Source: an uncultured Bacteroidota bacterium | GTDB lineage: Bacteria; Bacteroidota; Bacteroidia; Chitinophagales; Chitinophagaceae | Direction of reading: 5' to 3' | Length of the DNA: 16,388 nt | Assembly: GCA_946480675.1 (NCBI GenBank) | Contig: CAMLKS010000013.1 | Coordinates: 1 to 16,388, forward strand | Notes under the pieces: model-generated | What the model was told of the DNA's origin: nothing | Database searches by the model: none | Seen by the model: only the letters and a program-made list of their open reading frames with translations | Program-made: the position numbers and the translations under genes | In this document: in pieces, positions 13,597-16,388 of the stretch | How the letters are laid out: each line of letters begins with the position of its first letter | How positions within the stretch are numbered: the stretch's first letter is position 1

Positions 13597-14286
13597 ATGA
13601 AAGAAATAATGAAGCAAGGCGCCGAAACGACTGAGAATGGTGGCGTATCGCGCAGGAAGTTTCTGAATTATGCAGGCGCGCTGGCTGGTGCCGGTTTGCT
13701 GATAGCATCCTGCTCTAAAGACCCGGACCCTGTGCCATCTACCGGTGATGCCCTGAACCTGGGTAGCAATGATGAAGGGCTTTTGAACTATGCCTACCTG
13801 CTGCAGCAACTGGAAGCCGCGTTTTACACAGAAGTATTGAAACGCAAATTTGTAGGCATGACGCATGCGGAGATCGGTATTTTTACCGCTATACGCGACC
13901 AGGAACTGGCGCACCGCGAAATACTGAAGAACCACCTGGGCACTGCAGCCATACCAACACTTGAAACAGATTTCAGCTCTATAGACTTCAACGAAAAAAA
14001 CAGTGTGTATGCTAAAGCCAAACAGTTTGAAGAAATGGCAGTAGCGGGACTAAATGGCATTTGCAAACTGCTGATAGCGGTGGAACACCTGGTATTGCTG
14101 AGCAAGATAACCGCAGTGGATGCACGCCACTCATCGCTCATCAATGATTTTGTTTATTTTGGAAGCTTTTCGGACAAGGCAGATACCAATGGTATGGAAG
14201 TGCCACAAGACCCGCAAAGCTCATTGGATGTAACCAGGAAATTCTTCAAAAGGGAAATCAGCGGTATCTATTTACCTAAATACTAA
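13597..14286 (+). CDS. Ferritin-like domain lipoprotein with Tat signal
   Basis: This 229-residue protein belongs to the ferritin-like four-helix-bundle family (PF13668 type, related to desiccation-related proteins). The N-terminus is a textbook Tat signal, SRRKFLNYAG (R19, R20), with hydrophobic core ALAGAGLLI and a lipobox IASC (C39), so it should be exported folded and lipid-anchored. Helix 1 of the bundle has E73 in QQLEAAFY; helix 2 has the ExxH motif E103/H106 in RDQELAHRE. By eye, helix 3 has N153 in AGLNG where the family usually has Glu (ALEDxG), and helix 4 has D175/H178 in VDARH. ATG 13609 is an alternative start. It is followed after 11 bases by a second ferritin-like gene. Metal content and activity are unknown. 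Confidence 0.9.
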   Translation: MKEIMKQGAETTENGGVSRRKFLNYAGALAGAGLLIASCSKDPDPVPSTGDALNLGSNDEGLLNYAYLLQQLEAAFYTEVLKRKFVGMTHAEIGIFTAIRDQELAHREILKNHLGTAAIPTLETDFSSIDFNEKNSVYAKAKQFEEMAVAGLNGICKLLIAVEHLVLLSKITAVDARHSSLINDFVYFGSFSDKADTNGMEVPQDPQSSLDVTRKFFKREISGIYLPKY

Positions 14287-14297
14287 AAAGGCAGCAA

Positions 14298-15113
14298 ATG
14301 AAATTCGCACATATACTTAACGAACTGGGTAATACAAACCCTGAAACATTTGAAAAAACCGAAGGCCGCCGCAGCATCCTGAAAAGCTTTGGCAGTAAGC
14401 TGGCGCTGGCTGCTGTGCCATTAGCCGCATCTTCTGTATTTAATAAAGCACAAGCCAAAACAACGGATATACTTGCTGAGGCTATCGTATTTGCATTAGG
14501 GATTAGCTATATGCAGGCGGCCTACATACGGGAAGGGCTGGCAGCCACGGGGCTGATACCCGCGGATGCGAAGGGCGACTTCCAGAAAATGCTGGACCAG
14601 AAAGATAAGCATATAGCTTACTGGATATACTACCTGACTAAAACAAACAATACGGTACCAACGGTGCCAACATATGACTTTACGGCAAAGAATGCCTTGC
14701 CGGATGTATTTACCAACTACGCTACCTACTTGACGCTGGCCCATGCACTGGAAGATGTAGGTGTACGTATGTACCAAACATCAATAAAGAACCTGCTGAC
14801 CAATAAGGCCTTTCGCAGCGATGCTGTGAACATGATGACCACTATAGCCCGCCATGCAGCGCACGTGCGCCTGCTGCGCCGCAACTTGGGTGGTTCAGAC
14901 ATCATGCCATGGATAACAGGAACCAATGCATATAGCATAGTGGGTGAGATACAGAAAGCTTACCAGGGCGAAGACAACACCATACAGTCAAAAAGCAATG
15001 CAGAAGGTGTCAATGGCTTCGCAATCTCTTTTGATGCAGCTACAGCAGCTTTTGATGAGCCAATGGGTGTGGCAGATGCAAATGCCTTTATGTCGAAGTT
15101 TATAAAACCGTAA
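14298..15113 (+). CDS. Ferritin-like domain protein, second copy, Tat-type signal
   Basis: The 271 residues include an unusually long N-region and then GRRSILKSFG (R24, R25), a Tat-like motif, a hydrophobic core (LALAAVPLAASSV) and a probable cleavage after AQA (residue 53). The mature part is another PF13668-type four-helix bundle. Helix 1 (ISYMQAAYIREG) has Q73 where the partner has E73. Helix 2 (DQKDKHIAYW) keeps H105 but has K102 in place of the ExxH Glu. Helix 3 has the family motif ALEDVGVRMYQ with E152, and helix 4 has ARH (H186) preceded by Ile. Several expected iron ligands are therefore replaced. It is cotranscribed with the preceding gene and ends 24 bases before a strong terminator. 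From memory, such tandem pairs recur in Bacteroidota. Confidence 0.88.
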   Translation: MKFAHILNELGNTNPETFEKTEGRRSILKSFGSKLALAAVPLAASSVFNKAQAKTTDILAEAIVFALGISYMQAAYIREGLAATGLIPADAKGDFQKMLDQKDKHIAYWIYYLTKTNNTVPTVPTYDFTAKNALPDVFTNYATYLTLAHALEDVGVRMYQTSIKNLLTNKAFRSDAVNMMTTIARHAAHVRLLRRNLGGSDIMPWITGTNAYSIVGEIQKAYQGEDNTIQSKSNAEGVNGFAISFDAATAAFDEPMGVADANAFMSKFIKP

Positions 15114-15137
15114 AAGGACGATATACAAATTTTGGAG

Positions 15138-15165
15138 GCAGGGCTAAAATGGCCCTGCTTTTTTT
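15138..15165 (+). terminator. Rho-independent terminator after the ferritin-like pair
   Basis: GCAGGGC (15138-15144) pairs with GCCCTGC (15152-15158) over a 7-base loop, followed by seven Ts (15159-15165). It overlaps the last two bases of the priA stop codon on the opposite strand. No T-run follows in the minus direction. Confidence 0.92.
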
Positions 15166-16388
15166 ATGATACGGGGTCTACATCAAATATTACCTGCAGG
15201 CTGTTATTGCCTTTGATGCCGGTGATGTATTGTTTCTGTTGTTTCAGGAATATTTTTACCTGTTCCAGCGTGCGGCTATCGCGTGGGCACTTTATCCATA
15301 CCTCCTGTATATACAGGTTTTTGATGCGCGATACCAATGCGGGTACGGGGCCTTGTACATGGATGGCCTCTACCTGCTGCAATGCCGTAACCATTTGCGT
15401 GGCGGTTTCTATAGCTTTTGGCTCGTCCTTGTGTTTGAAAGTTATTTTTATAAGCCTGCTGAAAGGGGGGTAAGAGAAATACTCCCGATAGCGTATCTCG
15501 TTCTCATAAAAAGCTGCTACATCGTGCTGCTGTACCCATTGCAGTGCCGGATGTTGCAAGTTATGGCCTTGTATCAGTACACGCCCGGCGCCATCAGCCC
15601 TGCCGGCGCGCCCGCTTACCTGCTCCATCAGTTGAAAGGCACGCTCGTTGACGCGAAAATCGGGATAGCTTAATAAACTATCTGCACTGAGGATGCCTAC
15701 GAGTGATACGGATGCAAAGTCGAGCCCCTTTACTACCATCTGTGTGCCTATCAGGATGTCAATTTTTTGTTTCTCCAATTGTTCCATCAGCTGATTGAAA
15801 CTTTGTTTGCCGCGCATACTATCTACATCCATACGCGCAGTGCGGGCCTGCGGGAAAAGCTGCTGTATTTCCTCCTCTATCTTTTCGGTACCAAAGGTTT
15901 TGCTTTGTATGCGATTGCTGCCACAGGAGGGGCAGGTGTGTACAATGGCGGACTTTTGTCCGCAATAGTGGCAATGCAGCTTATCCGTGCTTTTGTGATA
16001 GGTGAGCGATACCGCGCAATTTTTGCACTGCGGCACCCAGCCACACATAGTGCAAAGCTGGAAGGGCGCATACCCCCGCCGATTCTGAAACAGGATGACT
16101 TGCTTTTTCTTTGCCAGCTCTTCAGATATGGCTAAGTATAATTCAGGCGTTATCAAACGGATGCCCTGCTTGCGATACTGTTCGAGCGAGGCTGCATTTA
16201 CCAGCTCGATAGCAGGCATTTTAACACCCATGTATCTTTCCGCCAGTTGCACGAAAGCATATTTACCTTGTTTGGCATTGTACAGGCTTTCTACAGAAGG
16301 TGTAGCAGAACCGAGTATTACTTTAGACTGATGCAGGGCAGCCAGGTAGATAGCTGCATCGCGCGCATGGAAGCGGGCGAGATCGACA
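15164..16388 (-). CDS. priA: Primosomal protein N' (replication restart helicase PriA), C-terminal part
   Basis: PriA recognises abandoned replication forks and reloads DnaB. About 407 residues of the C-terminal half are present; the frame is open at the window edge, so the DNA-binding domain and the Walker A/DEEH motifs lie outside. The visible part begins VDLARFHARDAAIYLAALH, then GSATPSVESLYN (helicase motif III). The zinc-binding region carries eight cysteines as four CxxC pairs (CTMC, CKNC, CHYC, CPSC). Helicase motif V is ILIGTQMVVKGLDF and motif VI is QVSGRAGRA. An internal GTG at 16252 is not a start, because the conserved sequence continues upstream. The C-terminal domain is complete and the stop overlaps the terminator of the convergent ferritin operon. 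Confidence 0.96.
   Translation of the reverse strand, partial: VDLARFHARDAAIYLAALHQSKVILGSATPSVESLYNAKQGKYAFVQLAERYMGVKMPAIELVNAASLEQYRKQGIRLITPELYLAISEELAKKKQVILFQNRRGYAPFQLCTMCGWVPQCKNCAVSLTYHKSTDKLHCHYCGQKSAIVHTCPSCGSNRIQSKTFGTEKIEEEIQQLFPQARTARMDVDSMRGKQSFNQLMEQLEKQKIDILIGTQMVVKGLDFASVSLVGILSADSLLSYPDFRVNERAFQLMEQVSGRAGRADGAGRVLIQGHNLQHPALQWVQQHDVAAFYENEIRYREYFSYPPFSRLIKITFKHKDEPKAIETATQMVTALQQVEAIHVQGPVPALVSRIKNLYIQEVWIKCPRDSRTLEQVKIFLKQQKQYITGIKGNNSLQVIFDVDPVS

Noticed and set aside
13400..13600. A 66-codon plus-strand frame ending in an ATGA overlap with the first ferritin-like gene
   Set aside because: The overlap is tempting as translational coupling, but the product has no family likeness, and the frame lies across the divergent promoter region of tatA and the ferritin-like gene.
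1..16388. Mobile elements, prophage, CRISPR arrays or a defence island
   Set aside because: No transposase, integrase, phage or Cas gene, no regularly spaced direct repeats, and a housekeeping-type gene set throughout.

Overview
The window looks like an ordinary chromosomal segment of a Bacteroidota bacterium, most likely of the Chitinophagaceae or a near relative. The evidence is the gene order HU / TPR protein / 30-residue basic protein / RNase G, the many lipoproteins with Bacteroidota-style lipoboxes, the weak Shine-Dalgarno sequences, and several good matches to the Bacteroidota -7 promoter element TAnnTTTG. I see no IS element, prophage, CRISPR array, rRNA or intact tRNA, and no block whose composition suggests recent transfer.

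Layout. 1-3083 (+): the 3' end of an HU-family gene, a membrane-anchored TPR protein with a good promoter, a 30-codon basic protein gene, and RNase G/E, closed by a strong terminator. 3099-4752 (-): a second terminator facing the other way, a proline/threonine-linker lipoprotein, and a NarL/LuxR-type response regulator with no histidine kinase beside it. 4914-8923 (-): mfd, preceded by a flavodoxin-fold FMN reductase. 8965-9219 (+): a small cysteine-containing lipoprotein whose stop codon directly abuts the stop of a convergent 3-hydroxyacyl-CoA dehydrogenase gene (9220-10392, -). 10393-10655: a long, highly structured leader upstream of the dehydrogenase. 10656-12668 (-): a GT-B glycosyltransferase and an EamA/DMT transporter, abutting and probably cotranscribed. 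12723-13121 (+): a 47-residue lipoprotein and an unrecognised 80-codon frame. 13177-15165: tatA (-), then on the + strand two ferritin-like proteins with Tat-type signals and a strong terminator. 15164-16388 (-): the C-terminal part of PriA, running off the window.

How the genes fit together. Mfd (transcription-coupled repair), PriA (replication restart), HU (nucleoid) and RNase G (RNA maturation) are housekeeping functions. The tatA/ferritin-like cluster is coherent: a Tat translocase subunit sits next to two predicted Tat substrates. The glycosyltransferase and transporter form a small two-gene unit of unknown substrate.

The most unusual part is 10393-10655 on the minus strand. It combines a -7 promoter element within a dyad, a hairpin whose loop holds an ATG, a 13-codon reading frame, competing stems, a terminator-like hairpin with seven Ts, and another perfect 11-bp hairpin just before the dehydrogenase start. 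It could be an attenuation leader, a small RNA with its own terminator, or intergenic repeat debris. The second point of interest is that the two ferritin-like proteins seem to lack different expected di-iron ligands.
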